This document shows positions 27,010-36,006 of a stretch of DNA of 60,491 nucleotides, piece after piece; positions within the stretch are counted from its first letter, which is position 1, and the number at the start of each line of letters is the position of its first letter. The stretch comes from Cytophaga sp. FL35 (GTDB taxonomy: Bacteria > Bacteroidota > Bacteroidia > Flavobacteriales > Flavobacteriaceae). The notes beneath the pieces were generated by a model. The model was not told the DNA's origin and made no database searches. It saw only the letters and a program-made list of their open reading frames with translations. The position numbers and the translations under genes were made by a program. The stretch spans positions 1-60,491 of the forward strand of contig NZ_JACSOH010000025.1 in NCBI RefSeq assembly GCF_014349235.1. The letters run 5' to 3'.

Positions 27010-27017
27010 ATCTAAAA

Positions 27018-27031
27018 CCTCTATTTAGAGG
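27018..27031 (+). terminator. Weak hairpin after the desaturase gene
   Basis: CCTCT (27018-27022) pairs with AGAGG (27027-27031) around ATTT. There is no strong T run, so this is at best a weak terminator. Confidence 0.3.
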
Positions 27032-27169
27032 ATTATTGTAAACAGGGGAATTGCTTCCAGAAAAAATGGATGAAAATTTATAAAGTGTCTCTTACCTAAA
27101 TAGAAAAAGTGATGCTTTTTAGCAGGGCATGGGCATTAGCAATGTATTTTCCAGAAAGTGAATGTGTGC

Positions 27170-27547
27170 TTATTTTTGTTTAATTGCAGTACCTCTAGAT
27201 TTTTGACTTTCTCCAACAATATTGTATTCGAAAGTATAGGAATTCTCCGTAGTGGAAAGAATCTTCATATGTATAGATTTTTCCTCGGCTCGGCTCTGGG
27301 GATTTAATTTTTTTACAATGTATTCACAATCATTTATCCACCTTATGGAGGCCGAGTCCGCCTTTCCTTCAAAATAGTCCACCTCTAAGTCTTCATTCCT
27401 AACAAAAGTGGTAGTTTGCTCTTCTCCATCAATAGAGCTCGTAAAAGTAAAAGTTCCGTTCTTGAAATCCTTGCAATTGCGTTCTGGTTGGTAACATGAG
27501 GTTATCATTAGCAAAAGGACTGCGATAAAAATGCTTCGTAGTATCAT
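27170..27547 (-). CDS. Small lipoprotein of unknown function
   Basis: From ATG 27547 the protein has 125 residues and starts MILRSIFIAVLLLMITSC, a lipoprotein signal. A longer frame reaches 27601 but adds only hydrophobic residues before this signal. The mature part (NCKDFKNGTFTFTSSIDGE; WINDCEYIVKKLNP) is a compact beta-rich domain found in many Flavobacteria. I recall close relatives being labelled DNA topoisomerase IV in databases. The sequence has nothing in common with topoisomerases, so that label is probably an error spread from the nearby parC. The role is unknown. Confidence 0.75.
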   Translation of the reverse strand: MILRSIFIAVLLLMITSCYQPERNCKDFKNGTFTFTSSIDGEEQTTTFVRNEDLEVDYFEGKADSASIRWINDCEYIVKKLNPQSRAEEKSIHMKILSTTENSYTFEYNIVGESQKSRGTAIKQK

Positions 27548-27634
27548 CAGAACAAAAATAACCAAATTCCAAACGAGCTTCATACTTAAAATTGAAAACA
27601 TAAAGAGATATGTTTTGCGTATCCTCTGTTTGAA

Positions 27635-28018
27635 TTAATTTGAATCAAAGGACTCAAAAGTACCATCAGAATAAAATAGGACAATTCTATCTATCTTCTT
27701 TTGCTTTGGAGGTAAACCTAAAGGTGTTTCCTTTACTTGAGTTCTTTCTCTTTCAAAGGAAGGAGGAGCGGCTTTATCCGTAAAACTCTCGTTTAAAGGA
27801 AAGGAACCTTTGCCATTAAGGAGCCAATACAGATTAACTTCAGGAAAAGCTTTGATTACCTTTAGAACAAATTCCAAACTTGGCTTATTTCTCCCTGAAA
27901 GTAAATGTGAAATACTGGAGCGTTGTACGTCCACCTTTTCCGCAAAAGCAGAAGCACTTAGGTCGTAATACGTTAATAGTGTCTCAAGCCTTTCTACAAA
28001 TTCACTCGTGTTTACCAA
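27635..28018 (-). CDS. XRE-family helix-turn-helix regulator
   Basis: This 127-residue protein has an N-terminal Cro/C1-type helix-turn-helix (about 8-63; SASAFAEKVDVQRSSISHLLSGRNKPS) and a short hydrophilic C-terminal part ending in a conserved-looking KIDRIVLFYSDGTFESF. The start is TTG at 28018. No ATG is available before the DNA-binding domain, and starting here gives the whole first helix. It lies upstream of the lipoprotein gene on the same strand. Targets are unknown. The C-terminal half shows no ligand-binding motif. Confidence 0.85.
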   Translation of the reverse strand: MVNTSEFVERLETLLTYYDLSASAFAEKVDVQRSSISHLLSGRNKPSLEFVLKVIKAFPEVNLYWLLNGKGSFPLNESFTDKAAPPSFERERTQVKETPLGLPPKQKKIDRIVLFYSDGTFESFDSN

Positions 28019-28260
28019 TGTAAATTATTTTAAAATCAAGAATTATTTCAAAATTACAAATAAATTAAAAATCACCTAATAACGATATAATTAGATAAAG
28101 TTTCAATTTAATTTAAATAGTTTTATACGTTGAATATAAGGATTTTAAAATATCAAATATAGTTATTGGGATTTAAGTTTCCCTTGATGTATACATTTGT
28201 AAAATTCGGATTTACCGACTTTAATTTCCGCCGTCCGTTAGGACATGAAAAATGTTACAA

Positions 28261-28287
28261 TTGTAAATTTTCTATATCTTATTTTTG
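28261..28287 (+). promoter_or_regulatory. Predicted promoter of the M14 peptidase gene
   Basis: TTG at 28261-28263 and TATTTTTG at 28280-28287 (16-base spacer) lie 20 bases before the start codon. A second match, TTG 28166-28168 with TACATTTG 28192-28199, lies further upstream and may give a longer leader. Confidence 0.5.
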
Positions 28288-28307
28288 TGCTTCCATAAAA
28301 AAAGAGC

Positions 28308-29435
28308 ATGATTTTACCTTTGACCAGCTACGAAGAAATAAAAGAGAAATCGGTTTACGGAAGATATCTTTCGCACCGGATGGTTGCCAAGTATCTTGAA
28401 TCTATCAAACAAGATTTTGATATTAAGGAGGTAGGTTTTTCTGTTCAGCAAAAAAATATCCATACCATTACCTTGGGCACAGGAAAAACCAAAATTCTAA
28501 TGTGGTCCCAAATGCATGGGAACGAATCTACCACCACTAAAGCCGTATTCGATTTCATAAATTTTCTAAGGACAGATGCAGAATCAGCTCAGCAGATTGT
28601 AGAAAATTGTACCGTTAAAATTATTCCCATGCTAAACCCAGATGGTGCGGATGCCTACACCAGGGTGAATGCAAATGAAGTAGACCTAAATAGGGATGCT
28701 CAAAACCGTACCCAACCGGAGAGTATCATTTTGAGAAAAGTTTACGAGGAATTTTTACCTCATTTTTGCTTCAATCTACATGATCAAAGAACTATTTTTA
28801 ATGTAGGTGACACTTCAAAACCGGCAACAGTTTCTTTTTTAGCTCCAGCATATAATGAAGAAAGGAGTATTTCTCCTTCCCGTGCAATGAGTATGAAGCT
28901 CATTGTTGCCATGAACGATACGTTACAGAAGTTAATACCTAACCATGTTGGCAGGTACGATGATAGTTTTAATGCAAATTGTGTGGGCGATACTTTTCAA
29001 ATGTTAAATACACCCACCATTTTGTTTGAATCTGGTCACTACCCTAATGATTACGAAAGGGAAGAAACCAGAAGGTATATATTTCAAGCCTTGTTAAAAG
29101 GTGTTTCGGTAATTTCTGAGGATAAAGTGAATCAATTTGACTTGGAGATTTATCAGCAGATTCCTGAAAACCAAAAGTTATATTTAGATATTTTATTAAA
29201 AAATGTACAAAGCTTGACAGGGGTAGGGAGTGCCCTCAATTCTTGTGCTTTTCATTTTAAGGAAACGTTAATTGACGGTAAAATAGAATTTGTACCTGAA
29301 TTACAAGAAGAAGTTGATTTGAAAAATTTTTATTTTCATGCTATATATGATTGCGCAGTAAAGAGTGATTTACAAGCTCTTAAAAGCCAAAACTTTTACC
29401 CTGTTATTTCTTCTTGTTTTCAAAGTTTATCTTAA
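28308..29435 (+). CDS. M14 family zinc carboxypeptidase-like protein
   Basis: The 375-residue protein has the M14 metallopeptidase pattern. The zinc ligands are His70 and Glu73 in MHGNE and His158 in FNLHDQ. Asn110-Pro-Asp-Gly and the substrate-binding NANEVDLNRDAQNRTQPES are present, and a later Glu in ILFESGHYPND is the likely general base. There is no signal peptide, so it acts in the cytoplasm, unlike secreted digestive carboxypeptidases. The substrate could be a peptide or modified amino acid. It stands alone, followed by an Lrp regulator. Confidence 0.9.
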   Translation: MILPLTSYEEIKEKSVYGRYLSHRMVAKYLESIKQDFDIKEVGFSVQQKNIHTITLGTGKTKILMWSQMHGNESTTTKAVFDFINFLRTDAESAQQIVENCTVKIIPMLNPDGADAYTRVNANEVDLNRDAQNRTQPESIILRKVYEEFLPHFCFNLHDQRTIFNVGDTSKPATVSFLAPAYNEERSISPSRAMSMKLIVAMNDTLQKLIPNHVGRYDDSFNANCVGDTFQMLNTPTILFESGHYPNDYEREETRRYIFQALLKGVSVISEDKVNQFDLEIYQQIPENQKLYLDILLKNVQSLTGVGSALNSCAFHFKETLIDGKIEFVPELQEEVDLKNFYFHAIYDCAVKSDLQALKSQNFYPVISSCFQSLS

Positions 29436-29476
29436 AAAATCGTTTTCGTTACGTTTTTATTATAAAAATCAAAGTT

Positions 29477-29510
29477 TTGGTGCATTTTATTTTATAATTT
29501 TTTATTTTTG
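29477..29510 (+). promoter_or_regulatory. Predicted promoter of the Lrp-family gene
   Basis: TTG at 29477-29479 and TATTTTTG at 29503-29510, separated by 23 bases, fit the Bacteroidota consensus. The start codon follows 17 bases later. Confidence 0.6.
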
Positions 29511-29527
29511 CTGAAATTCTAACCATT

Positions 29528-30007
29528 ATGGGAAAAGTAAAATTAGACGAAATTGATCACCAGATTCTGGATATGTTGATTGACAACACCAGAACTCCTT
29601 TTACGGACATTGCAAAAAAACTTTTAATTTCAGCTGGTACCGTTCACGTACGAGTTAAGAAAATGGAAGAAGCTGGGATTATTAGGGGGTCGTCCCTAAC
29701 CCTTGATTATGTAAAGCTAGGTTATGCGTTTATAGCCTATGTTGGAATTTTCTTGGAGAAAACCCATCAAACCAAATTTGTACTGGAAAGATTAGAGGAA
29801 ATACCGAACGTTACCGTAGCGCATATCACTACCGGTAAATTCAATATTTTCTGTAAAATAAGGGCAAAAGATACCAATCATGCCAAAAACATCATCTTTA
29901 AAATCGATGATATTGATGGTATTAGCAGAACAGAAACCATGATTTCATTGGAGGAAAGCATTAATGACAAAAAACGCTTAATGCATACCATTTTTAATGA
30001 ACTCTAA
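29528..30007 (+). CDS. Lrp/AsnC family transcriptional regulator
   Basis: This 159-residue protein has an N-terminal winged helix-turn-helix (LDEIDHQILDMLIDNTRTPFTDIAKKL; ISAGTVHVRVKKMEEAGII). A C-terminal RAM ligand-binding domain follows (about 70-150; VGIFLEKTHQTKFVLERLEEIPNVTVAHITTGKFNIFCKI). Such regulators sense amino acids as octamers. The gene is monocistronic, with its own promoter and a good terminator. Targets are unknown. Confidence 0.93.
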   Translation: MGKVKLDEIDHQILDMLIDNTRTPFTDIAKKLLISAGTVHVRVKKMEEAGIIRGSSLTLDYVKLGYAFIAYVGIFLEKTHQTKFVLERLEEIPNVTVAHITTGKFNIFCKIRAKDTNHAKNIIFKIDDIDGISRTETMISLEESINDKKRLMHTIFNEL

Positions 30008-30032
30008 TAACAATAACGTTCTTTATTAACTT

Positions 30033-30065
30033 AATCCCGAACATGACCGTTCGGGATTTTTTTTA
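30033..30065 (+). terminator. Intrinsic terminator of the Lrp-family gene
   Basis: TCCCGAAC (30035-30042) and GTTCGGGA (30049-30056) form a GC-rich stem followed by a run of eight T's. Confidence 0.85.
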
Positions 30066-30076
30066 GCTTAGATTTT

Positions 30077-30592
30077 ATGAAACCATCAGAATTGAAATTT
30101 ACAGAGCCCCTTCCTTTTTACAAAAGGTATATTGAAACCCTAAAAGATGAAGAACTGTTGGATATAATGACAAATCAACTTCAGAACTTTCCTCAGTTTA
30201 TCAATAGCATACCTGAAGAAAAAATGAGCTTAAGGTACGGACCGGACAAATGGACCATTGCAGAAGTACTTTTGCATATTATTGATTCGGAAAGAGTCTT
30301 TCAATATAGAGCCTTGCGGTTTTCTAGAGTAGACCAAACTCCATTGCCAGGTTTTGAGCAAGACGATTATGTTCCCTTTTCAAATGCAGCATCTAGAAAT
30401 AAGCAAAGTATCATAGAGGAATACACAACTGTAAGAAAAGCTACTATTTCACTTTTTTCCCATCTAGACGAGGAAACTCTCTTAAGAGTAGGTACTGCAA
30501 GTAGTTTGCCTTGGTCTGTAGCATCTGTTGGTTTTGCAATTTGTGGTCATCAAAGACATCACAGAAATATTTTGCGAGAACGATATTTATGA
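30077..30592 (+). CDS. DinB family protein
   Basis: This 171-residue protein belongs to the DinB/YfiT four-helix family of putative metal-dependent enzymes. The expected histidines are present in WTIAEVLLHIIDSERVFQYRAL and GHQRHHRNILRERYL, which would form the metal site. Some relatives are thiol transferases using bacillithiol or mycothiol, but the role here is open. The stop overlaps the start of the YihY/BrkB gene by an ATGA junction at 30589-30592, so they are translationally coupled. Confidence 0.9.
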   Translation: MKPSELKFTEPLPFYKRYIETLKDEELLDIMTNQLQNFPQFINSIPEEKMSLRYGPDKWTIAEVLLHIIDSERVFQYRALRFSRVDQTPLPGFEQDDYVPFSNAASRNKQSIIEEYTTVRKATISLFSHLDEETLLRVGTASSLPWSVASVGFAICGHQRHHRNILRERYL

Positions 30593-31476
30593 TAGTAAGG
30601 AGACTCAAGACATTTTTTATACTCGTTAAAAAAACGGCATTGGCCTGGGTAGATAATGACCCTTTTGGCAAAAGTGCCGTTGTAGCTTACTATGCCCTGT
30701 TTTCACTACCATCGTTATTAATGATGGTAGCATGGATTGCTGGCTCCATTTATGGGGTAGAAGCTGTTAAAGGTAAAATTGTGGATAAAATTGGGGGACT
30801 AATTGGAGAAGGGGTTTCCGAGGCTATAGAAGGTATGATAGCCAATGCTTCAGTTAGTGAAGGCTCTACAGTCACAGTAATATTGGGGGGAGGAATGTTG
30901 TTATTTGGGGCCACTGGGGTTTTTGTAAGGTTAAAAATGGCCATGAACGATATTTGGGGGGTAGAATCCAAAAAGAAAGTTTGGATACAGATGTTTTTGG
31001 ACAGAATGATTTCCTTTGGAATGGTCTTGGTCTTAGGGTTTCTTTTTCTGATTTCCCTTGTGTTATCTGTGGTTCTAAAAACTTTAAGTGCCTATATTTC
31101 CAGTTTTGCACCGGATATTGCTGTAGTTATTGCCAATTTTTTTAGTCTATTATTGCCTTTTTTGGTCATTACCGGGCTTTTTGCAGCACTTTTTAGATTA
31201 CTTCCCGATGTTCACATACGCTGGAAGACTACCTTTTGGGGTGCTGGTCTTACTACGGCCTTATTCTTGGTGGGGGAATATTTATTAGGCTATTACTTTA
31301 CTCAAAGCGACCCTACTTCAGTTTATGGAGGGGCATCCTCTGTAGTATTGATTTTATTGTGGGTTTACTATACCTGTATCATCATGTTTTTTGGTGCAGA
31401 GTTCACTTATCAATATGCCAACTTTATACAGGAAAAGGTGGAACCCAATGAAAATGGACTGACCAAAAACAAGTAG
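30589..31476 (+). CDS. YihY/virulence factor BrkB family membrane protein
   Basis: From ATG 30589 the protein has 295 residues and six or so membrane helices. The conserved start AYYALFSLPSLLMMVAWIAG, a glycine-rich GGGMLLFGATGVFVRLKMAMNDIWGV, and the C-terminal GGASSVVLILLWVYYTCIIMFFGAEFT are typical of the YihY/BrkB (formerly wrongly RNase BN) family. Function is unclear; a transport role is often proposed. A longer reading from 30511 would run inside dinB and is rejected. It converges with the next gene by one base. Confidence 0.92.
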   Translation: MIVRRLKTFFILVKKTALAWVDNDPFGKSAVVAYYALFSLPSLLMMVAWIAGSIYGVEAVKGKIVDKIGGLIGEGVSEAIEGMIANASVSEGSTVTVILGGGMLLFGATGVFVRLKMAMNDIWGVESKKKVWIQMFLDRMISFGMVLVLGFLFLISLVLSVVLKTLSAYISSFAPDIAVVIANFFSLLLPFLVITGLFAALFRLLPDVHIRWKTTFWGAGLTTALFLVGEYLLGYYFTQSDPTSVYGGASSVVLILLWVYYTCIIMFFGAEFTYQYANFIQEKVEPNENGLTKNK

Positions 31477-31477
31477 T

Positions 31478-31807
31478 TTAATCGAAGTCTTCGTCGTATT
31501 CCATATCAGTTTCGAATTCGCCCTTGTACTCTTTATCATCCTCTTCTTCCATTTTTTTGGAGGGCTTTGAATCCAATTCCTTTTCAATGGTTTCATCAAA
31601 ATTTGCAATAAATTCCGAAAGACTCTTACTTATTTTGACCAAATAGATGGTATCCGAAGTTCTTAATTCTACAGCTTCCACCGTCTCTCCCTTCAAATTT
31701 TTAAAAATGATTATATCGTCATCTCCATATCCATCTGGATAACTTTCAATCAATAGGGCGGCCAAAGCGTGATCCAGCTTTTTGTAGTCAATCAATTTGC
31801 GTAACAT
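31478..31807 (-). CDS. Hypothetical acidic protein
   Basis: The 109-residue protein has an N-terminal part (LRKLIDYKKLDHALAALLIE) and a short beta domain (DDDIIIFKNLKGETVEAVELRTSDTIYLVKIS). The C-terminus is very acidic and disordered (about 80-109; EEEDDKEYKGEFETDMEYDEDFD). I do not recognise a family. It lies downstream of aroB on the same strand, 114 bases away. No signal peptide or membrane segment is present. Similar short proteins with acidic tails are frequent in Flavobacteria. Confidence 0.72.
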   Translation of the reverse strand: MLRKLIDYKKLDHALAALLIESYPDGYGDDDIIIFKNLKGETVEAVELRTSDTIYLVKISKSLSEFIANFDETIEKELDSKPSKKMEEEDDKEYKGEFETDMEYDEDFD

Positions 31808-31921
31808 AACAGTAGGGTTTAAATAAAAAATACTTTAGATAATCTTATCACTACCTAAAATATTCAATTTTTCACTTCAACCCTTTAAAGAGTTGTCAAC
31901 CGCAAATTTCAGTATATCAAC

Positions 31922-32986
31922 TTAGGGTTCAGCGTAGTATGCGAATGCTTTGCTATATAATTCGTCTGGAACTTTCACATCTATCTCAGGATTTCCCAAA
32001 CTATTTAAAAGTACATAGTTGATGTTTCCATGAGAATTCTTTTTATCGAATTTTAACAGACCTAAGATTTTATTAATGTCCTCATTACTAAAAGTAACTT
32101 TGGTATAGCGATTTAAAAAGGTTGTTTTTATATCTTCTAGCACACTATCTGGCAATTGTCTAAGTTCTTTGGAGAGAAAGGCTTCCAAAATCATTCCTAC
32201 AGCAATGGCCTCGCCATGTAACAAGGTATCTTTTTCTGGGTGTTCCAAGCAATATGATTCTATGGCATGCCCAAGGGTGTGGCCATAATTAAGCATTTTC
32301 CTAATATTTTGTTCCGTAGGGTCTTTTAAAACCACCTCATTTTTAATGACTACGGATTGATAAATGAGTTCATCTAGATCATCGAAATCTTCTACTTCTT
32401 TAAGATCATTCCAATAATTCTCACTTTTGATAAGTCCGTGCTTTAACATTTCCGCAAAACCACTGTGTAATTGTCGCTCTTCCAGTGTTTTTAAAAAATC
32501 TGTAATGATAAGTACCATTTCAGGTTGGTTAATTACTCCAATTTGGTTCTTTAAAGATCCAAGATCTACTCCGGTCTTTCCACCTACAGAAGCATCCACC
32601 ATTGATAATAGAGTAGTGGGAACATTAATAAAGTCGATGCCCCTTTTAAAGCAAGAAGCAACAAAGCCACCTAAATCCGTTAAAACGCCCCCGCCCAAAT
32701 TAATTAGAACACTTTTTCTGTCGCCTTCCAATTCAGAAAGAACATGCCAGACTTGGGTGCAAGTTTCAATGGTTTTATTTATTTCACCAGATTCAATTTC
32801 TATAATCTCAAAATCGTATTCACCAACGATATTTGCCATAAATGGTGCCAGACAATGCTCGTGTGTATTTTCATCTACCATGATGAACACTTTGGAGTAC
32901 CCTTTTTGGGAAAGGTGATCGTTCAACGCTTCATATGCTTTATGATTGAAATGTACAGCGTAGGAATCTGATGTGATGGATTGCAT
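31922..32986 (-). CDS. aroB: 3-dehydroquinate synthase
   Basis: AroB cyclises DAHP to 3-dehydroquinate in the shikimate pathway, with NAD+ and zinc. Starting at ATG 32986 the protein has 354 residues. The NAD-binding GGGVLTDLGGFVASCFKRGIDFINVPTTLLSMVDASVGGKTGVDLGSLKNQIG region is complete. The zinc ligand motifs GFAEMLKHGLI, NYGHTLGHAIE and LHGEAIAVGM are also present. The further in-frame ATG at 33025 lies upstream of the normal family start and is less likely. Confidence 0.95.
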   Translation of the reverse strand: MQSITSDSYAVHFNHKAYEALNDHLSQKGYSKVFIMVDENTHEHCLAPFMANIVGEYDFEIIEIESGEINKTIETCTQVWHVLSELEGDRKSVLINLGGGVLTDLGGFVASCFKRGIDFINVPTTLLSMVDASVGGKTGVDLGSLKNQIGVINQPEMVLIITDFLKTLEERQLHSGFAEMLKHGLIKSENYWNDLKEVEDFDDLDELIYQSVVIKNEVVLKDPTEQNIRKMLNYGHTLGHAIESYCLEHPEKDTLLHGEAIAVGMILEAFLSKELRQLPDSVLEDIKTTFLNRYTKVTFSNEDINKILGLLKFDKKNSHGNINYVLLNSLGNPEIDVKVPDELYSKAFAYYAEP

Positions 32987-33057
32987 TATGTTAAAAATAG
33001 ATTGGTTTTTAAGCCCAAAGGCCAATAAAATGTTAAGTGCAAAATAAAGGATATTTT

Positions 33058-33092
33058 TTGGCCTAGGAATATGATTTGTGTTTTTATATTTG
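33058..33092 (+). promoter_or_regulatory. Predicted promoter of the proline dehydrogenase gene
   Basis: TATATTTG at 33085-33092 is a good -7 element. The nearest TTG (33058-33060) is 24 bases upstream, one base beyond the usual range, so confidence is moderate. The start codon follows 21 bases after the -7 element. Confidence 0.45.
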
Positions 33093-33113
33093 CCACCATT
33101 TTAATACTCGGGA

Positions 33114-34280
33114 ATGAAGCGAATATTTGAAGACACAGCTACTGCTTTCGCGTTGAAGACAGATTCTGAACTTGAACGCGCTTACTTTATATTTAAGATG
33201 ATTGCTAATGAACCTTTAGTTCGTATTGGTAAGGCAATAACTAATTTTGCCATTAAATCTCATCTTCCAGTAGAGAAATTAATAAGGGCAACCGTATTTG
33301 ATCACTTTTGCGGAGGGGTAAATGAATTTGATTGTCTACCAACTGTTGACCGCATGTACGAGAAAAATGTTTGCTCGGTTCTCGACTATTCCGTAGAGGG
33401 AAAAGATTCTGAAGATCCTTTGGATGACGCCCTTTCTATGGTACTAAAAGTATTGGATTTTGTAAAAGAAAAAGATGCTATTCCTTTTGCGGTTTTCAAA
33501 CCAACAGGGTATGGCAGATTTTCGCTTTTTTATAAAGTTAATGAAGGAAAATCTCTGACCGAAGAGGAAAAAGCCGAATGGGGAAGGGTAGTGGCCCGTT
33601 TTGATAAAACTTGCAAAAAGGCACATGAATTGGGGGTTTCCCTGTTAATCGATGCAGAAGAAAGTTGGATCCAAGATGCTGCGGATTTGCTGGTCGAAGA
33701 CATGATGAGAAAATACAACAAGGAAAAGGCCATTGTGTTTAATACGCTGCAGATGTACCGTTGGGACCGATTAGATTATTTAAAAAAACTCCATAAAAAA
33801 GCAAAAGCAGAAGACTTTAAAATGGGCTTTAAGGTAGTTCGGGGAGCGTATATGGAAAAAGAAAATGAACGTGCCGAAGAAAAAGGATATGCCACACCCA
33901 TTTGCGCTTCAAAGCAAGAAACGGATATCAATTTTGACAATGCTATCGCCTATATGATAGACCATTTGGAGGATATGGAAATTTTTGCCGGGACCCACAA
34001 TGAAAATAGTTCGTATAGATTAATGGAACTTATGCGGGAAAGAGGTATTGAAGCCAATGATAGTAGAGTTTGGTTTGGGCAACTGTATGGTATGAGCGAC
34101 CATATTTCTTTTAATCTGGCGAACCTAAACTACAATGTAGCTAAATATTTGCCCTTTGGTCCCGTACGTGACGTAATGCCGTATCTTATTAGAAGAGCCG
34201 ATGAGAACACATCCGTCGCAGGGCAGACCAGTAGGGAATTGGATTTATTGGAAAAGGAAAGAAAACGTAGAAAAATCTAA
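33114..34280 (+). CDS. Proline dehydrogenase
   Basis: This 388-residue single-domain proline dehydrogenase (PutA N-terminal part only) would oxidise proline to pyrroline-5-carboxylate with FAD. The TIM-barrel motifs are seen: VSLLIDAEESWIQDAADLL, NTLQMYRWDRLDYLKKL, MGFKVVRGAYMEKE, FAGTHNENSSYRLME, and the C-terminal YLPFGPVRDVMPYLIRRADENTS that binds substrate. The P5C dehydrogenase partner is not in this window, so it is encoded elsewhere. It stands alone, converging with the next gene. Confidence 0.94.
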   Translation: MKRIFEDTATAFALKTDSELERAYFIFKMIANEPLVRIGKAITNFAIKSHLPVEKLIRATVFDHFCGGVNEFDCLPTVDRMYEKNVCSVLDYSVEGKDSEDPLDDALSMVLKVLDFVKEKDAIPFAVFKPTGYGRFSLFYKVNEGKSLTEEEKAEWGRVVARFDKTCKKAHELGVSLLIDAEESWIQDAADLLVEDMMRKYNKEKAIVFNTLQMYRWDRLDYLKKLHKKAKAEDFKMGFKVVRGAYMEKENERAEEKGYATPICASKQETDINFDNAIAYMIDHLEDMEIFAGTHNENSSYRLMELMRERGIEANDSRVWFGQLYGMSDHISFNLANLNYNVAKYLPFGPVRDVMPYLIRRADENTSVAGQTSRELDLLEKERKRRKI

Positions 34281-34320
34281 TTTTGAAGTCCTATAAGGTA
34301 AATAAGGTTAGAAAGATGGT

Positions 34321-34701
34321 TCAGCGATTTATTTCCTCTAATATTACCTTGTTAGAACAGTTTTTAAACTTTAAGATTGCGGGGGCATCTTTAAGCTCTC
34401 CTTCTACGATGTAGGTCTTACAAGGTTTGGTTTTGGTATCACTTTGACTAAAATCTACCTCTCCATCTTTTAAAAATTTGGTGATGTTAAGGGTATCCAA
34501 ACCATTGACTTTCATATCTTCGTTCACTTGGTCTGAAAAAGAAATGGGCTTGCTTCTCAAATCTTTTAGAGCCCTACAATTGGGGAAGTAGCAAAATTCA
34601 CTATTGGTTTCTTTAGACTTATTTTTGAGAAAAAAGGTAAGAAACACTATTCCAATAGATAAGCCTACCAAATAATATCCCAATCGTTTTATAAAAGCCA
34701 T
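34321..34701 (-). CDS. DUF4258-like membrane-anchored protein
   Basis: The 126-residue protein has one N-terminal hydrophobic segment (about 9-24; YYLVGLSIGIVFLTFFL). A small periplasmic or cytoplasmic domain follows with cysteines in FCYFPNCRAL, KTKPCKTY and KFKNCSNKV. This pattern matches the short proteins called DUF4258 in Flavobacteria, with uncertain family membership. It follows alanine dehydrogenase on the same strand, after a possible terminator at 34711-34739. Function unknown. Confidence 0.72.
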   Translation of the reverse strand: MAFIKRLGYYLVGLSIGIVFLTFFLKNKSKETNSEFCYFPNCRALKDLRSKPISFSDQVNEDMKVNGLDTLNITKFLKDGEVDFSQSDTKTKPCKTYIVEGELKDAPAILKFKNCSNKVILEEINR

Positions 34702-34710
34702 ACTTCTTGT

Positions 34711-34739
34711 TTATTACGCCTAAAGGCGTGTTTTAATAA
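34711..34739 (-). terminator. Possible terminator of alanine dehydrogenase
   Basis: ACGCC (34716-34720) and GGCGT (34725-34729) form a short hairpin. Outer TTATTA and TAATAA segments may extend it. The T run on the minus strand is short, so efficiency is uncertain. Confidence 0.4.
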
Positions 34740-34806
34740 GAGGGCACAAAAATACAAATCCGCCTTTTATTTCTACACAAAAAGGGTTTCATATATGACC
34801 TTTGAC

Positions 34807-36006
34807 CTAAAAAATGAGAAAGTTGATATCGCTGTATTGCAGATCGAACCATTCACCAACAGATTTATTGGTAAGTATACCATGATACATATAAAGTCCG
34901 TTGCGAAGACCTTTATTAAAACGTAATGAATTTTCCATTCCTCCATTTTCTCCCAATTCCAGGAGGTAAGGAGTGAAAATATTACTGATGGAAAGTGTTG
35001 CTGTTTTTGGGTATCTAGAAGGGATATTGGGAACCCCATAATGGATAACCCCATATTTTTCAATGGTTGGTTTGGAGTGTGTAGTAACCTCACTGGTCTC
35101 AAAGCAGCCCCCCATATCAATACTAACATCTATAATTACGGCACCCTTTTTCATATGCTCTACCATAGAGTTGGTAACTACGACTGGAGATCGGTCTTTA
35201 CCTCTGGTAGCACCTATGGCAACATCACATCGTTTTAATGCTTTGATTAAGTTTTTTGGTTGAATGGTTGAAGTATAAACCGTTTGTCTTAGACAAGCCT
35301 GAATGTTTCTAAGCTTAGTAATGGAATTATCAAAGATTTTCACATTAGCTCCCAACCCTAAAGCCGATCTGGCGGCAAATTCGCCCACGGTGCCAGCACC
35401 AATGATGACAACTTCAACGGGAGGTACCCCACTTATATTTCCAAACATGAGTCCGTTACCATCATTGGTAGCAGCCATAAGTTCAGAAGCAATCAAAACT
35501 GAAGAAATACCAGCAATTTCACTAAGGGATCGTACAGCCGGATATTTTCCATCTTCATCCCTAATATATTCAAATGCAATTGCCGTCACCCGCTTTTTGG
35601 CCATCTTTTCAAAATAGGCTTTTTGCTGCGTTTTAATCTGTAGAGCCGAAATTACGGTTGCCTGCGGATTTAGCATTTCAATTTCCGAGAAAGTAGGTGG
35701 TTCAACCTTTAATAAGATAGGGCAGGAGAATACTTTTTTGGTATCCCGGGTTATTTCCGCTCCCGCATTGGTATAATCTAAATCAGAATAGTGTGCCCCT
35801 TCTCCGGCACCGGACTCTATTAAAACTCTGTGCCCGTTGGAGGTAATGGCGTTAACAGCATCTGGCGTTAGGCAAACACGTTGTTCTTGGTATTGGTTTT
35901 CCTTGGGAATACCAATGAACAAATCTCTTTTTTGCTTTAAAACTTCAAGGGTTTCTTCCTGAGGTAGCAATTGTTGTTTGCTGAAAGGTGAAGTAGGTTG
36001 GTTCAT
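34807..36006 (-). CDS. ald: Alanine dehydrogenase
   Basis: The 399-residue protein belongs to the alanine dehydrogenase/PNT family. It has LTPDAVNAITSNGHRVLIESGAGEGAHYSD near the start, the Rossmann motif VVIIGAGTVGEFAARSALGLGANV, and downstream VIIDVSIDMGGCFETS and GVPNIPSRYPKTATLSISN. These match enzymes that interconvert L-alanine and pyruvate with NAD+. The sequence differs from classical Ald in several spots, so a related saccharopine- or transhydrogenase-like activity cannot be excluded. It stands alone, upstream of the DUF4258-like gene. Confidence 0.85.
   Translation of the reverse strand: MNQPTSPFSKQQLLPQEETLEVLKQKRDLFIGIPKENQYQEQRVCLTPDAVNAITSNGHRVLIESGAGEGAHYSDLDYTNAGAEITRDTKKVFSCPILLKVEPPTFSEIEMLNPQATVISALQIKTQQKAYFEKMAKKRVTAIAFEYIRDEDGKYPAVRSLSEIAGISSVLIASELMAATNDGNGLMFGNISGVPPVEVVIIGAGTVGEFAARSALGLGANVKIFDNSITKLRNIQACLRQTVYTSTIQPKNLIKALKRCDVAIGATRGKDRSPVVVTNSMVEHMKKGAVIIDVSIDMGGCFETSEVTTHSKPTIEKYGVIHYGVPNIPSRYPKTATLSISNIFTPYLLELGENGGMENSLRFNKGLRNGLYMYHGILTNKSVGEWFDLQYSDINFLIF

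Noticed and set aside
28166-28399. A 77-codon plus-strand frame before the M14 peptidase
   Set aside because: It covers the promoter elements and overlaps the start of the peptidase in another frame; it has no domain or signal.
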